NCBI RefSeq assembly: GCF_020866965.1
Contig: NZ_JAJATX010000012.1
Location: forward strand, 1 to 64,000
DNA: 64,000 nt
DNA from: Microvirga roseola
Lineage (GTDB): Bacteria; Pseudomonadota; Alphaproteobacteria; Rhizobiales; Beijerinckiaceae
Reading direction: 5' to 3'
Shown: one piece after another, positions 29,389-39,287 of the stretch
How the letters are laid out: each line of letters opens with the position of its first letter
How positions within the stretch are numbered: the first letter of the stretch is position 1
Translations under genes and position numbers: made by a program
Notes under the pieces: model-generated
Database searches by the model: none
Seen by the model: the letters and a program-made list of their open reading frames with translations, nothing else
Told to the model about the DNA's origin: nothing

Positions 29389-29880
29389 TTACGACAGGTT
29401 CGTCTGGCCCGGCTGCGACTGAACCTCGGCCGCGCGCTGACGGTAGAGAGCCACGAAGTCGATCGGGTCGATATAGAGGGGCGGGAAGCCGCCGTTGCGG
29501 ACCGCATCGGCCACGATCTGGCGGGCGAAGGGGAAGAGCAGGCGCGGGCACTCGATCATGATGACCGGGTGCAGCTGGTCCTGCGGGATATTCTGGACCC
29601 GGAACACGCCCGAATAGGTCAGCTCGAAGGCGAAAAGAACGTCCTTGCCGCCGATCTTGGCATCGCCCTCAAGCGTCAGGTCGACCTCGAAATCGGCCTC
29701 GGCGAGCTGCTTCGCGTTCACGTTGACTTGAAGGTTGATCTGCGGACCCTCCGTCTGCGGCTGCAGGGAACGGGGAGCATTGGGGTTCTCGAACGAGAAA
29801 TCCTTGCAGTACTGCGCAAGGGCGTTGAGCGCAGGCATGCCGTTTTGCTCTGCGCCGTTATTTGCCGGGTTGTCGGCCAT
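29389..29880 (-). CDS. secB: Protein-export chaperone SecB
   Basis: 163-residue tetrameric cytosolic chaperone that keeps preproteins unfolded for SecA. Family segments are [28 protein letters not shown] and [24 protein letters not shown] near the C-terminus. The start MADNPANNG follows GAGGATGACACC (GAGG at SD distance); in-frame codons further upstream to 30009 are not protein-like. It is convergent with dnaQ, as in other Hyphomicrobiales. Confidence 0.96.
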   Translation of the reverse strand: MADNPANNGAEQNGMPALNALAQYCKDFSFENPNAPRSLQPQTEGPQINLQVNVNAKQLAEADFEVDLTLEGDAKIGGKDVLFAFELTYSGVFRVQNIPQDQLHPVIMIECPRLLFPFARQIVADAVRNGGFPPLYIDPIDFVALYRQRAAEVQSQPGQTNLS

Positions 29881-30146
29881 GGTGTCATCCTCCCGATGGG
29901 GGTAATCGGTCGAGCCCGGACGGAGCGCTCGAGGCGAGACGCTGGATCGGCAACGGGCCATGGAGTTTCGCGCTAGCATGCTTCGCCCGTGCGAAGCAAG
30001 ATTCAGCATTTCCCTTCGCTTGTCCCGGGCAGAGGTGGATGTTACGACCCTGAGACCCCATATGCGAAAGAGACACCCGCTTTCTGGGGCATAAGCCCGG
30101 CATGATTCCTGAAAGCCGGGCCGGGCAGGCTGACAACGGATCGACG

Positions 30147-30866
30147 ATGCAGGATTCCTTCGACATCACGACCCTTATTTTTATCATTCTCGCGGTCTTC
30201 GTGATCTGGCGTCTTCGCTCTGTCCTGGGTCAGAAGACCGGAAACGAGCAGCCGCCTTTCGATCCGCTCTCCCGGCGCGACGCTCCCCTGCGCCCCGGCA
30301 ATCCGGCGAACGAGCAGGACAATGTCGTTCGCCTGCCCGGACATAACGGGGCCAAGGCCGCCGTCGAGGTTCCGCCGAGCGACCGCTGGAAGGGGATTGC
30401 CGAACCCGGAACTCCGACCGCCCAGGCCCTGGACACCATCGCCAGGGCCGAACCGTCTTTCGACGCCGCCGATTTCCTCGAGGGCGCCAAGGCAGCCTAT
30501 GAGATGATCGTGACCGCCTTCGCCCAGGGCGACCGCAAGACCCTGAAGGACCTCCTCTCCAAGGAGGTCTACGAGGGCTTTGAGCGGGCGATCACCGAGC
30601 GCGAGCAGCGGGGCGAGAAGGTGGAGACCGCTTTCGTCTCCATCGACAAGGCCGAGCTCGCGGGAGCCGAGGTCCACGGGAAGATGGGGCAGGTGGTCGT
30701 GCGCTTTCAGTCGAAGCTCATCACTGCGACCCGGGACGCTTCCGGCAACGTGGTGGACGGAAGCCCGGATGCGGTGGTGGACGTCACGGATGTCTGGACC
30801 TTCGCCCGGCAGCTCGGCAGCCGCGATCCGAACTGGCTGCTGGTCGCGACCGAAGCGGGGCAATGA
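30147..30866 (+). CDS. Tim44-domain inner-membrane protein (TimA-like)
   Basis: 239-residue protein. The N-terminal TM anchor ([22 protein letters not shown], about residues 6-27) is followed by a proline-rich linker and a C-terminal Tim44/NTF2-like domain from about residue 105 ([29 protein letters not shown] end). Such proteins are bacterial relatives of mitochondrial Tim44; their role in membrane protein handling is not settled. Its place opposite secB and before mltA is conserved in the order. Its stop overlaps mltA by 4 bp. Confidence 0.88.
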   Translation: MQDSFDITTLIFIILAVFVIWRLRSVLGQKTGNEQPPFDPLSRRDAPLRPGNPANEQDNVVRLPGHNGAKAAVEVPPSDRWKGIAEPGTPTAQALDTIARAEPSFDAADFLEGAKAAYEMIVTAFAQGDRKTLKDLLSKEVYEGFERAITEREQRGEKVETAFVSIDKAELAGAEVHGKMGQVVVRFQSKLITATRDASGNVVDGSPDAVVDVTDVWTFARQLGSRDPNWLLVATEAGQ

Positions 30867-32038
30867 GGCATGTCCGCCGGTTCGGCCTCGCCTGTCTTTT
30901 CCTCTCGGCCCTGACCATGTCCTCAGCGCAGGCTGCGGCATCGGCGCTGGCCGGTCAGGCGCGCCTCGAACCCGTATCGTTCGAGAGCCTGTCCGGCTGG
31001 AAGGAGGACGACCACGCGGCCGCCTTTCAGGCTTTCCTGCGCTCCTGCCGGGCGCTTTTGACCCAGAGCATCGAATTGCGGCCCGCCCTGGCCTCGCAGG
31101 CGGACCTTCAGGCGGTCTGCCGCAAGGCTTCCACTCTGGCCGGTCCGTCCAAGGCTGAGGCGCGGCATTTCTTCGAGGCGAATTTCCAGCCCTTCGCCGT
31201 CGCTCCGTCTTCGGGCGAGGGCTTTCTCACCGGCTATTACGAGCCGGAATTCCAGGGTTCGCGGACGCCCGATTCCACATATTCCGTCCCCCTGCTTGCC
31301 CGGCCGGAGGATCTCGTGACGATTCCGCAGGGCGAGACCCTGCCCGGCCTCGACCCCGCTCTCCAGGCTGCCCGCAGGAGGGCGGAAGGCTACGAGCCCT
31401 ATCCCGACCGCGCCGCCATCGAGAACGGAGCCTTGGGAGCGCTTGCCGAGCCGGTCGTCTATCTACGGGAACCCGGCGAAGCCTTCATCATCCATGTCCA
31501 GGGCTCGGCGCGGATCAGGCTCCGCGACGGCTCGGTCATGCGCGTCGCCTATGCGGGGCGCAACGGCCGACCCTATACGTCCGTCGGCCGCCTGCTGGTG
31601 CAGCAGGGCGTGATGGATCTCGAAACCATGACGCTGGAGAAGCTCATGGGCTGGCTCAGGGACAATCCGGGTCCGGCCAGGGAGCTCATGCGGCAGAACC
31701 AATCCTACATCTTCTTCCGTGAGGCGGACGAGCTCGCGCCCGAGGACGGCCCGATCGGCGGCGCAGGCATTCCCCTCGTTCCGGAGCGGAGCCTCGCCGT
31801 CGACCGCACTCTCTGGACCTACGGAACGCCCATCTGGCTCGAAGGCCAATTGCCTCTCGCCCTCGACCGGACGGAGCCCCTGCGGCGGCTGATGATCGCT
31901 CACGACACGGGCTCCGCCATCGTCGGTCCGGCGCGGGGCGACTACTTCTTCGGCAGCGGCACGGAGGCGGGACGACGTGCGGGCCTCATGCGCCATCCGG
32001 TGCGCTTCACGGTTCTGCTGCCCAAACCCCAACCATGA
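30863..32038 (+). CDS. mltA: Membrane-bound lytic murein transglycosylase A
   Basis: 391-residue peptidoglycan-cleaving enzyme. The signal peptide [24 protein letters not shown] has no lipobox Cys, so it is secreted rather than lipidated. The MltA domain (FLTGYYEPEFQGSR) and the C-terminal 3D domain (HDTGSAIVGPARGDYFFGSG), carrying the catalytic Asp residues, are complete. It overlaps the TimA-like gene by 4 bp upstream and the Smr gene by 4 bp downstream, forming a tight three- or four-gene unit. Confidence 0.94.
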   Translation: MRHVRRFGLACLFLSALTMSSAQAAASALAGQARLEPVSFESLSGWKEDDHAAAFQAFLRSCRALLTQSIELRPALASQADLQAVCRKASTLAGPSKAEARHFFEANFQPFAVAPSSGEGFLTGYYEPEFQGSRTPDSTYSVPLLARPEDLVTIPQGETLPGLDPALQAARRRAEGYEPYPDRAAIENGALGALAEPVVYLREPGEAFIIHVQGSARIRLRDGSVMRVAYAGRNGRPYTSVGRLLVQQGVMDLETMTLEKLMGWLRDNPGPARELMRQNQSYIFFREADELAPEDGPIGGAGIPLVPERSLAVDRTLWTYGTPIWLEGQLPLALDRTEPLRRLMIAHDTGSAIVGPARGDYFFGSGTEAGRRAGLMRHPVRFTVLLPKPQP

Positions 32039-32595
32039 CCAAGCGCCGTCGGACCCGCGAGCTGAGCCCCGAAGAGCGGCGGCTCTGGGCCCATGTGGCC
32101 AAGGAGGTGAAGCCCATGAAGGGCAGACTCCTCCCGCCCGAACCGCAGCCGGAGGAGACGACCGAAACCGCGCCCGCGCCTCAACGCGGGTCTGCCCCCC
32201 CTGCTCTGCCCCCTCGCCTGCCCCCGAAACCGTCCCTGCCGCCGCTCGCTCCGGTGGAGCGCAAGACGCTCCAGGCCCTGCGTCGGGGCCGGAAGGACGT
32301 GGACGGGGCGATCGACCTGCATGGGATGCGCCAGGAGGAGGCGCATTTCGCCCTGATGCGGTTCCTCCACCGGGCGCAGGGTTCGGGGTACAGCCTCGTT
32401 CTCGTGATCACCGGCAAGGGCGGTGCCGCGGCTGCTGGCGGCCTTTTCGACGAGCGCGGCGTACTGCGCCGCATGGTTCCCCACTGGCTTCGTCTGCCGG
32501 AATTGAGATCTCTTGTGGTTGGCTTCGAGGAGGCCTCTCCCCAGCATGGCGGATCCGGTGCACTCTATGTCAGGCTCCGCCGCAGGCGGGGTTAA
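32035..32595 (+). CDS. Smr-domain protein
   Basis: 186-residue protein. A basic N-terminus and a proline-rich linker (about residues 35-80) precede a C-terminal Smr domain (about 95-180) with the DLHGMRQEEA motif and the ITGKGG loop. Smr domains are nucleases or nucleic-acid-binding modules; stand-alone Smr proteins are linked to ribosome rescue or RNA cleavage in some bacteria, but this member's role is unknown. The start overlaps the mltA stop (ATGA). Confidence 0.9.
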   Translation: MTKRRRTRELSPEERRLWAHVAKEVKPMKGRLLPPEPQPEETTETAPAPQRGSAPPALPPRLPPKPSLPPLAPVERKTLQALRRGRKDVDGAIDLHGMRQEEAHFALMRFLHRAQGSGYSLVLVITGKGGAAAAGGLFDERGVLRRMVPHWLRLPELRSLVVGFEEASPQHGGSGALYVRLRRRRG

Positions 32596-32606
32596 GGGGT
32601 AACGGA

Positions 32607-33035
32607 ATGACTCCCTTCGGTGAACGGGTGCGGCAGCTGCGCCGCGAGCGCGGCCTTATGTTGAAGGACATGGCCGCCCATCTGGGCGTGTCGAGCGCCT
32701 ATCTCTCAGCGCTCGAGCGGGGCGAGCGCGGCAAGCCGACCTGGACCCTGATCCAGGGCGTGCTGCAGTATTTCCACATCATCTGGGACGAGGCCGACGA
32801 GCTGACGCGTCTTGCGGATCTCTCCGACCCGCGGGTGAAGATCGACACCGCCAGCGCCGATCCCCGGGCGACGCTGCTCGCCAATCGCCTCGCAAGGGAA
32901 ATCCGCGACCTCTCCGGGACGGATCTTGAAGAGATGCTGGCGATCCTCGATCAGGCGCAGGAGCGGGAGAAGCGGGGCGTAGCCCCGACGCAGGCCCTTC
33001 AGGAGTTCGGACAGCCTTCCCCGCCCGCTGGCTAG
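32607..33035 (+). CDS. XRE-family helix-turn-helix regulator
   Basis: 142-residue protein with an N-terminal HTH (residues about 6-60: RVRQLRRERGLMLKDMAAHL, SSAYLSALERGERGKPTW) and a C-terminal helical region without a recognised ligand domain. The ATG at 32607 follows the Smr stop by 11 bp and has GGGGTAACGGA upstream; a long upstream in-frame extension overlapping mltA and smr is rejected. Position at the end of timA-mltA-smr suggests co-transcription. The target is unknown. Confidence 0.88.
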   Translation: MTPFGERVRQLRRERGLMLKDMAAHLGVSSAYLSALERGERGKPTWTLIQGVLQYFHIIWDEADELTRLADLSDPRVKIDTASADPRATLLANRLAREIRDLSGTDLEEMLAILDQAQEREKRGVAPTQALQEFGQPSPPAG

Positions 33036-33136
33036 TGGAAGGTGCGGGAGCTCAGCAGAACCTTTTCGTCTCCGACGCCGTTGGCGTGACGACGGGCGCC
33101 CATTGGCGCCTTGATCCCAATGTCGGAGGGTAAAAA

Positions 33137-33853
33137 ATGTTTCCGCGAATAGCGATCGCTCTCATGACCGGCACGCTGCTGTCGGCCCCTGCACTGGCCC
33201 AGACCACACCGGTTCAGCCTCAGGGTCAGGCCCCGGTGACGATCGTGCCTGAAGGCGTCACCGTTGCGCCCGCCCCTGCAACCGGCGCCTCGACCATGCC
33301 CATGCAGGGTGGCGACATCCGGTATGTCACCGAGAACAGGCCCGACCTGTGGCGCGCCTCGCGCCTCGAAGGAATGAACGTCTATAACGAGAACAACGAG
33401 AAGGTCGGCGATATCCGGGAGGTGCTCGTCAACAGCACGGGCCAGGTCGAGGCCGTGGTGATCGGCGTCGGCGGCTTTCTGGGCATCGGCGAGCGCGACG
33501 TGGCCGTCCCCTACGACGCCCTCGAATGGGTGCAGGATGACCGCATTGCGATGACCGCCACCGGCACTCCCGGGACCGGCATGGGCGTGGGCGGTGTGAC
33601 CGGAGCCCCTGCGACTGACACGGCCGGCGCCATGGGCACCGGCACCACGGCCGTTGCTCCGATCACCCCCGGAGCCGACATGACGGCCACCGCTCCCGCC
33701 ACGGAGCCGACGACAACGGGCGCTATCGGCGCCGATGACCGGATGGCCATGACGGCAGGCGACCGGATGCGCGACTATCCCGAGCGGGCCATCCTGCGGA
33801 ACGCCACCAGGGAGCAGCTCGAAGACGCTCCCCAGTTCGAATACGCTCGCTAA
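33137..33853 (+). CDS. Secreted PRC-barrel domain protein
   Basis: 238-residue protein. The signal peptide MFPRIAIALMTGTLLSAPALAQ is followed by a PRC-barrel (about residues 65-140: LWRASRLEGMNVYNENNEKVG, VVIGVGGFLGIGERDVAVPY). A low-complexity Gly/Thr/Ala/Met-rich stretch (about 150-205) precedes a short tail with RDYPERAILRNATREQLEDAP. Such periplasmic PRC-barrel proteins are frequent and mostly uncharacterised in Hyphomicrobiales. A strong terminator follows. Confidence 0.88.
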   Translation: MFPRIAIALMTGTLLSAPALAQTTPVQPQGQAPVTIVPEGVTVAPAPATGASTMPMQGGDIRYVTENRPDLWRASRLEGMNVYNENNEKVGDIREVLVNSTGQVEAVVIGVGGFLGIGERDVAVPYDALEWVQDDRIAMTATGTPGTGMGVGGVTGAPATDTAGAMGTGTTAVAPITPGADMTATAPATEPTTTGAIGADDRMAMTAGDRMRDYPERAILRNATREQLEDAPQFEYAR

Positions 33854-33874
33854 GCGCGCAAACGACGATCTCGA

Positions 33875-33908
33875 AGAGAGGCCTTTTCGGAGGCCTCTCT
33901 TTTTCTTC
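33875..33908 (+). terminator. Rho-independent terminator after the PRC-barrel gene
   Basis: AGAGAGGCCT-tttcgg-AGGCCTCTCT (10-bp perfect stem) followed by TTTTTCTTC. Confidence 0.92.
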
Positions 33909-33992
33909 GCTCTCCAGGAAGTGCACCCCGACCTTGACCGGCAGGACTGCGGATGCGAAAGCGCCCCGTCTTTTTGCAAACCATGGTGGTTC

Positions 33993-34994
33993 ATGTCCCA
34001 GACCCGCATCGACGTCCTCACCCTCGGCAACGCCATCGTTGACGTGCTGGCCCATACGGACGAGGCCTTTCTCTTGAAGAAGAAGGTCCACAAGGGCGCG
34101 ATGCAGCTCATCGACGAGGCGCGCGCGGAGGAGCTTTATGGCGACATGGGTCCTGCCATCATCGTGTCGGGCGGCTCCGGCGCAAACACGGCGGCGGGCA
34201 TCGCGTCGCTGGGCGTGAAGGCCGGCTTCATCGGCAAGGTGAAGAACGACGAGACGGGCCGCCTCTTTGCCCATGATCTCAAGGCCATCGACGTCCATTA
34301 CGATGTGGCCATGGCCGAGGACGGGCCTGCGACGGCGCGCAGCTTCATCCTGGTGACGCCCGACGGCGAGCGCACGATGAACACCTATCTGGGCGCCTGC
34401 CAGAACCTCACCCCGGACGACGTGAACCCGGAAACGGTGCGCGCCTCGAGCATCGTGTACCTGGAAGGCTATCTCTGGGATCCGCCGGCGGCGAAGGAAG
34501 CCTTCCGCAAGGCGGTGAGGATCGCCCACGAAGCCGGCAACAAGGTCGCGCTCACCCTCTCCGATGCCTTCTGCGTCGACCGGTACCGCGACGAGTTCCT
34601 AGGGCTGATGCGCGACGGCAGCCTCGACATCCTCTTCGCCAATATCCACGAACTGCAGAGCCTCTACGGCACCTCCTCCGCCGACAGCGCGCTTGCCGCG
34701 CTGCGCGAGGAGAAGGTTCTGGGCGTGATCACCCGCTCCGCGGAGGGCGCGTTGGTGGTGAGCCGTGGCGAGACGAAGGCTGTGCCCGCCTTCCCCGTCG
34801 AGCGCGTGGTCGACACCACCGGCGCAGGCGACCTCTTCGCCTCCGGCTTCCTTGCAGGCCTCACCCAGAATCTCGACCTCACCGATTGCGCCCGCCTCGG
34901 CGGCCTGGCTGCGGCCGAGATCATCAGCCATCTCGGCGCCCGCTCCCAGGCGAGCCTGCGAGATCTGGCCCGGCAACAGGGATTGTTGGCCTGA
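33993..34994 (+). CDS. PfkB-family sugar/nucleoside kinase (adenosine-kinase-like)
   Basis: 333-residue ribokinase-fold kinase. The N-terminal LTLGNAIVDVLAHTDEAFL and SGGSGANTAAGIASLG segments and the C-terminal PfkB signature DTTGAGDLFASGFLAGL (catalytic Asp near residue 280) are complete. Its overall pattern resembles bacterial adenosine kinases, but substrate choice is uncertain. The start MSQTRIDVL is chosen; an in-frame extension upstream to 33921 is not protein-like. Repeats follow the stop. Confidence 0.92.
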   Translation: MSQTRIDVLTLGNAIVDVLAHTDEAFLLKKKVHKGAMQLIDEARAEELYGDMGPAIIVSGGSGANTAAGIASLGVKAGFIGKVKNDETGRLFAHDLKAIDVHYDVAMAEDGPATARSFILVTPDGERTMNTYLGACQNLTPDDVNPETVRASSIVYLEGYLWDPPAAKEAFRKAVRIAHEAGNKVALTLSDAFCVDRYRDEFLGLMRDGSLDILFANIHELQSLYGTSSADSALAALREEKVLGVITRSAEGALVVSRGETKAVPAFPVERVVDTTGAGDLFASGFLAGLTQNLDLTDCARLGGLAAAEIISHLGARSQASLRDLARQQGLLA

Positions 34995-35007
34995 ATCCTC
35001 TTGCATC

Positions 35008-35084
35008 ATGGCCGGGCCAGGCCCGGCCATCCCGATGCGGAAGAGCGCCCCATCTCGTCGGGATCACCGGCACAGGGCCGGTGA
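35008..35084. repeat. Tandem pair of REP-like palindromes
   Basis: ATGGCCGGGCCAGGCCCGGCCAT (35008-35030) and TCACCGGCacagggCCGGTGA (35064-35084) are two hairpins 33 bp apart between the convergent pfkB and DUF202 genes. The same two modules occur singly at 49106-49128 and 50643-50663. Confidence 0.7.
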
Positions 35085-35090
35085 CGGTTT

Positions 35091-35612
35091 TCACCCTCCT
35101 CCTGTATCGCCGAACCAGAGGCCGAACAGGGCGGCGATGGCGACGAGCACCAGGAAACCGTTGATCACCACGAGGAAGAAGGGTGAAAGGCGCCGGACGT
35201 CCGGATTGGGCGGTTCGGCGCCGATGACGAACTGACGCCAGACTGCGGCCGCGAAGCAGAAGGCGCTGAAGAAGACCAGGACCGAACCGGTCGTCACAAT
35301 CATCCATCCCGGCACCACCCCTTCGAGCAGCGCCTTCGCGCCGACTCCGGAGGCGAGCGCGGCGAGGCCCGTGCGGACCCAGGCGGCATAGGTCCGCTCG
35401 GCGGCGAAGACGGTTCGATTGGCCGCAAGCTCCGTGCGCCGGTCGGCGCTGTCCTTCAGGACTGTCGTGGCCGCAGCCGTCTTTCGCGCCGCGACCTGCG
35501 TGTGCTTGGCGGCGGTCTCGGTATTCTCCGCAGCTTCCTGTGTCTGTTCGGCCGCCTCTTGGGCCTGTTCGGCGCTCTGCTCGATTCCTTTCTCGACCGG
35601 ATGCGTGGCCAT
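35091..35612 (-). CDS. DUF202/YidH-family membrane protein
   Basis: 173-residue protein. The N-terminal third (about residues 8-60) is an Ala/Glu/Thr/Gln-rich repetitive helix with likely coiled-coil character (EQAQEAAEQTQEAAENTETAAK). A DUF202-type domain with RTVFAAERTYAAWVRTGLAAL and two to three TM helices to the C-terminus follows. Function is unknown. It is convergent with the kinase gene across a repeat pair, 57 bp downstream of coaA in the same direction. Confidence 0.82.
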   Translation of the reverse strand: MATHPVEKGIEQSAEQAQEAAEQTQEAAENTETAAKHTQVAARKTAAATTVLKDSADRRTELAANRTVFAAERTYAAWVRTGLAALASGVGAKALLEGVVPGWMIVTTGSVLVFFSAFCFAAAVWRQFVIGAEPPNPDVRRLSPFFLVVINGFLVLVAIAALFGLWFGDTGGG

Positions 35613-35669
35613 TGCTCCTCCTCGTCAAGCTGGAGGAACAACGCCCAAGATTGCGGAAAGGTCGGTGGA

Positions 35670-36647
35670 TTACAGCCGCCGCAGCGCCACGGTCTCGATC
35701 CGGTGGCTCGGGCCCTTTTTCAGGATCAGGCTCGCCCGCTGGCGGGTCGGCACGATGTTCTCGCGCAGGTTCACGAGGTTGATGCGGTTCCACAGGCCAT
35801 CGGCGGTGGCGATGGCCTCCGCCTCCGGGAGCTCCGCATAGCGCCTGAAGTAGGAGAGCGGATCGCGGAAGGCCGTGTGGCGCAGGCGCAGGAACCGGTT
35901 CACGTACCAGCGGTGCAGGTCCTCCTCCTCCGCATCGATATAGACGGAGAAGTCGAAGAAGTCGGACACGAAGGGAATGGCCGTGCCGTCCTTGGGCATC
36001 CGCGCGGGCTGGAGCACGTTCAGCCCCTCGACGATGAGGATGTCCGGCCGGTCGACCACCGTCTCCTCGCCGGGCACCACGTCGTAGACGAGGTGCGAAT
36101 ACAGCGGTGCATGCACGTTGCGCTTGCCAGCCTTGATGTCGGCCAGGAAGTGCAGGAGCTTGCCGGTATCGTAGCTCTCGGGAAAACCCTTGCGCTCCAT
36201 GAGCCCCAGGCGCGTGAGCTCGGCATTGGGCAGGAGAAAGCCGTCCGTGGTGACGAGGTCCACCTTCGGGGTGTTGGGCCAGCGGGCGAGGAGCGCCTTG
36301 AGCACGCGCGCCGTAGTGGACTTGCCGACGGCCACGGAGCCCGCGACGCCGATGATATAGGGGACCTTGGTGTCGTTCTCGGCGAGAAGGAAGCGCTGGG
36401 TCGCCTTGAAAAGCCCCTGCGTGGCCGCGACGTACAGGGAGAGCAGGCGGGACAGCGGCAGATAGATCGCCGCCACCTCGTCGATGGAGATCGGGTCGTT
36501 GAGGGATTGCAGCTGCATCACCTCGTCGACCGTGAGCGTCATCGGCGCATCGGCCCGCAGCTGCGCCCATTCCTCCCGCTGGAAGACCCGGTAGGGCGAG
36601 AGGCTGCCATCCGCTTCCGGAGCCGCCACCGTGTTGGGCTGGTCCAT
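35670..36647 (-). CDS. coaA: Pantothenate kinase (type I)
   Basis: 325-residue P-loop kinase catalysing the first step of CoA synthesis. Walker A GSVAVGKS is near residues 103-110, and the family segments [21 protein letters not shown] and [13 protein letters not shown] are present. The ATG at 36647 has GGAAAGG at SD distance; a GTG three codons upstream is an alternative. It is the last gene of the his-coaA series, 19 bp after hisE. Confidence 0.95.
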   Translation of the reverse strand: MDQPNTVAAPEADGSLSPYRVFQREEWAQLRADAPMTLTVDEVMQLQSLNDPISIDEVAAIYLPLSRLLSLYVAATQGLFKATQRFLLAENDTKVPYIIGVAGSVAVGKSTTARVLKALLARWPNTPKVDLVTTDGFLLPNAELTRLGLMERKGFPESYDTGKLLHFLADIKAGKRNVHAPLYSHLVYDVVPGEETVVDRPDILIVEGLNVLQPARMPKDGTAIPFVSDFFDFSVYIDAEEEDLHRWYVNRFLRLRHTAFRDPLSYFRRYAELPEAEAIATADGLWNRINLVNLRENIVPTRQRASLILKKGPSHRIETVALRRL

Positions 36648-36666
36648 GCGAACCACCTTTCCCGAA

Positions 36667-36987
36667 TTACGCCTTGCGCGCGGCCTTCTCGGCGAGCCCC
36701 GATTGGGTGGTGCGCCGTTCCAGTTCCGCCATTACCTCATTTAAGGGAATGCCCGCGCCCTGCAACACGACCAAAAGATGATAGAGCACATCCGCCGCCT
36801 CGGCAGTGAGGTTCGCCCGGTCCCCCTGCACGGCCGCGATCACGGCTTCCACCGCCTCCTCGCCCAGCTTCTTGGCCGCTCTCGCGGGCCCCTCGCTCAG
36901 AAGCTTGGCCGTATAGGATTCGGTCGCAGGAGCCCTGGCGCGCTCGGCGACGATGCGGGCGAGATCGGTAAGGGTGAAGGAGGTCAT
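36667..36987 (-). CDS. hisE: Phosphoribosyl-ATP pyrophosphatase
   Basis: 106-residue all-alpha NTP pyrophosphatase, second step of histidine synthesis. The MazG-like signature [17 protein letters not shown] and ELADVLYH-type [14 protein letters not shown] metal-binding segment are complete. The start [13 protein letters not shown] is the first protein-like Met. It is separated from hisF by 127 bp holding a palindromic repeat, but is still co-oriented with the his genes. Confidence 0.95.
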   Translation of the reverse strand: MTSFTLTDLARIVAERARAPATESYTAKLLSEGPARAAKKLGEEAVEAVIAAVQGDRANLTAEAADVLYHLLVVLQGAGIPLNEVMAELERRTTQSGLAEKAARKA

Positions 36988-36999
36988 GGCTGTCTCGGT

Positions 37000-37096
37000 G
37001 TCATTCCCGGCCGTAGCGCAGCGGAGGGAAAGGGAATCCATTCTCCGCAAACAAGAGTAGATCCCCTTCCCGGCCCTCTGGGCCGCCGGGGATGAC
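37000..37096. repeat. Palindromic repeat between hisF and hisE
   Basis: GTCATTCCCGG at the left end and CCGGGGATGAC at the right end form imperfect terminal arms. The internal GGGAAAGGGAATCC and GATCCCCTTCCC pair as well. This GTCATTCCCGGCCG...CCGGGGATGAC layout is a REP-type element inserted inside the his operon. Confidence 0.6.
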
Positions 37097-37114
37097 GAGG
37101 AGCATTCTCCCGGC

Positions 37115-37897
37115 CTAAGCCGCCTTGTCCAGCCGCATCTTCAGTCCTGCCTTCGCCATGTAGCCCTTCGCCTCGCTGATCGTGTGGGTGCCGAAGTGGA
37201 AGATGGAGGCCGCGAGCACGGCGCTGGCATGGCCCTTCTCGACGCCATCGACGAGGTGGTCGAGGTTGCCGACGCCGCCGGAGGCGATGACGGGCACGGA
37301 TACCGCGTCCGCGATGGCGCGCACGAGGGCGAGATCGTAGCCGCCCTTGGTGCCGTCGCGGTCCATGGAAGTGACCAAAAGCTCCCCTGCCCCGAGCTCC
37401 GCCACCTTCTTGGCGAAGGCGATGGCGTCGATGCCGGTGGCGTTGCGTCCGCCATGGGTGAAGATTTCCCAAGCCGCGGGCTCGCCCTCGCCCGACACCT
37501 TCTTAGCGTCAATGGCGACGACGATGCACTGGTTGCCGAATTTTTCGGCGGCCTCGCGCACGAAGTCAGGGTTCTTCACCGCCGCGGTGTTGATCGAGAC
37601 CTTGTCGGCGCCTGCGAGCAGGAGCCTGCGGATGTCCTCGACCGTGCGCACGCCGCCGCCGACGGTGAGCGGCATGAAGCAGGCCTCGGCCGTGCGCTGC
37701 ACCACGTCGAGCAGGATTCCCCTCGCCTCGTGGCTCGCGGTGATGTCGAGGAAGCAGAGCTCGTCGGCTCCCGCCGCATCATAGGCCTTGGCGGCCTCCA
37801 CCGGATCGCCCGCATCGACGAGATCCAAGAACTGCACGCCCTTCACGACGCGCCCGTCCTTCACGTCGAGGCAGGGAATGAGACGCACTTTCAGCAT
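37115..37897 (-). CDS. hisF: Imidazole glycerol phosphate synthase subunit HisF
   Basis: 260-residue cyclase TIM barrel that, with HisH, makes imidazole-glycerol phosphate and AICAR. Catalytic Asp residues occur in [14 protein letters not shown] (residue 11 region) and [14 protein letters not shown]. Phosphate-binding [11 protein letters not shown] and ASGGVGN loops are intact. Its ATG shares one base with the hisA stop. Confidence 0.97.
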   Translation of the reverse strand: MLKVRLIPCLDVKDGRVVKGVQFLDLVDAGDPVEAAKAYDAAGADELCFLDITASHEARGILLDVVQRTAEACFMPLTVGGGVRTVEDIRRLLLAGADKVSINTAAVKNPDFVREAAEKFGNQCIVVAIDAKKVSGEGEPAAWEIFTHGGRNATGIDAIAFAKKVAELGAGELLVTSMDRDGTKGGYDLALVRAIADAVSVPVIASGGVGNLDHLVDGVEKGHASAVLAASIFHFGTHTISEAKGYMAKAGLKMRLDKAA

Positions 37898-38640
37898 CAG
37901 GCGGGCTCCTTGCGCACGGAGCGGAGCAGTTCCAGCGCCTGTTGCGGATCGATGCGCCCGTCATAGAGGGCGCGGCCGGAGATCGCGCCGTTGAGCACGG
38001 CGCAGTCGGGATCGGTGAGGCGCTCGATATCGGCCATGGAGGCAAGCCCGCCCGAGGCGATGACCGGGATCGAGACCGCGCGGGCGAGGCCTAAGGTCAT
38101 GGGAAAGTTGATCCCCTTGAGAATGCCGTCGCGGGCGATGTCCGTGTAGATGATGGCGGCAACGCCTGCATCCTCGAAGCGGCGGCCGAGCTCTTCGGCC
38201 GTCAGGGTCGAGGTCTGGGCCCAGCCTTCGACCGCCACGAGACCGTCCTTGGCGTCGATGCCCACCGCGATCTTGCCGGGGTGGAGCCGCGCGGCCTCCC
38301 GCACGAAGGCGGGATCGCGCACGGCGGCCGTGCCGATGATGACCCGGGCCACGCCCTTGGCGAGCCAGCCCTCGACGGTCTTCATGTCGCGGATGCCGCC
38401 GCCGAGTTGCACCGGGATCTTCATGCGGCGCAGGATTTCTTCAACGGCCGCGGCGTTCATCGGCTTGCCGGCGAAGGCCCCGTCGAGGTCGACCACGTGC
38501 AGCCATTCGAAGCCTTGCGCCTCGAAAGTGGCGGCCTGGTCCGCCGGGTCGTCGTTGAATACGGTCGCCTGGTCCATGTCGCCCTGAATGAGGCGGACGC
38601 AGCGGCCTTCCTTCAAATCGATTGCAGGATAAAGGATCAC
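37897..38640 (-). CDS. hisA: Phosphoribosylformimino-5-aminoimidazole carboxamide ribotide isomerase
   Basis: 247-residue TIM-barrel isomerase (ProFAR isomerase). The N-terminal [16 protein letters not shown] carries the catalytic Asp, and [12 protein letters not shown] carries the second. The start is GTG at 38640 (GTGATCCTTTATCC), overlapping the hisH stop by 4 bp; there is no ATG nearby, and longer upstream extension lies inside hisH. The stop overlaps the hisF start. Confidence 0.95.
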   Translation of the reverse strand: MILYPAIDLKEGRCVRLIQGDMDQATVFNDDPADQAATFEAQGFEWLHVVDLDGAFAGKPMNAAAVEEILRRMKIPVQLGGGIRDMKTVEGWLAKGVARVIIGTAAVRDPAFVREAARLHPGKIAVGIDAKDGLVAVEGWAQTSTLTAEELGRRFEDAGVAAIIYTDIARDGILKGINFPMTLGLARAVSIPVIASGGLASMADIERLTDPDCAVLNGAISGRALYDGRIDPQQALELLRSVRKEPA

Positions 38641-39287
38641 GGACGCCACCTCAGAAAATTGGCGATGAGCCGCAGACCGAGCGTCTGGCTCTTCTCGGGA
38701 TGAAATTGGGTTCCGGCGATGTTGTCGCGTCCGACGATGGCCGTCACGGGTCCGCCGTAATCGGTGGTGGCGACGACATCGGCCGGGTTTGACGGCGTCA
38801 GCGCATAGGAATGGACGAAATAGGCGTGCAGCCCCTCGGGCCCCGTCGGAATCTCCGCCAGAATCGGATGCGGCTTGACCAGTTCGAGCGTGTTCCAGCC
38901 CATATGCGGGATCTTCAAGGAGGGATCGCTCGGCGCGATCGGCTTCACGTCGCCGGGGATCCAGTCGAGCCCGTAGCTCGTCGTGTGCTCCAGGCCCCGG
39001 GTCGCCATGAGCTGCATGCCGACGCAGATGCCGAGGAAGGGATAACCTTCTTCGCGGACGCGCCTCTGCAGCGCCTCCACCATGCCGGGCACGGAATCGA
39101 GGCCCCGGCGGCAATCGGCATAGGCGCCGACGCCCGGCAGCACTATGCGGTCGGATTTCGCGACGAGGTCCGGATCGGAGGTGACGGTGACGGTCTCGTT
39201 CAGGCCCGCTTCCCGCGCCGCTCGCTCGAAGGCCTTGGCGGCGGAGTGCAGGTTGCCCGAACCGTAATCGATGATGACGACGCTCAA
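38637..39287 (-). CDS. hisH: Imidazole glycerol phosphate synthase subunit HisH
   Basis: 216-residue class I glutamine amidotransferase that supplies ammonia to HisF. The nucleophilic Cys lies in [11 protein letters not shown] near residue 85, and the His-Glu pair in [14 protein letters not shown] near the C-terminus. The N-terminal [13 protein letters not shown] is typical. It overlaps the DUF2628 gene by 4 bp upstream and hisA by 4 bp downstream. Confidence 0.96.
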   Translation of the reverse strand: MSVVIIDYGSGNLHSAAKAFERAAREAGLNETVTVTSDPDLVAKSDRIVLPGVGAYADCRRGLDSVPGMVEALQRRVREEGYPFLGICVGMQLMATRGLEHTTSYGLDWIPGDVKPIAPSDPSLKIPHMGWNTLELVKPHPILAEIPTGPEGLHAYFVHSYALTPSNPADVVATTDYGGPVTAIVGRDNIAGTQFHPEKSQTLGLRLIANFLRWRP

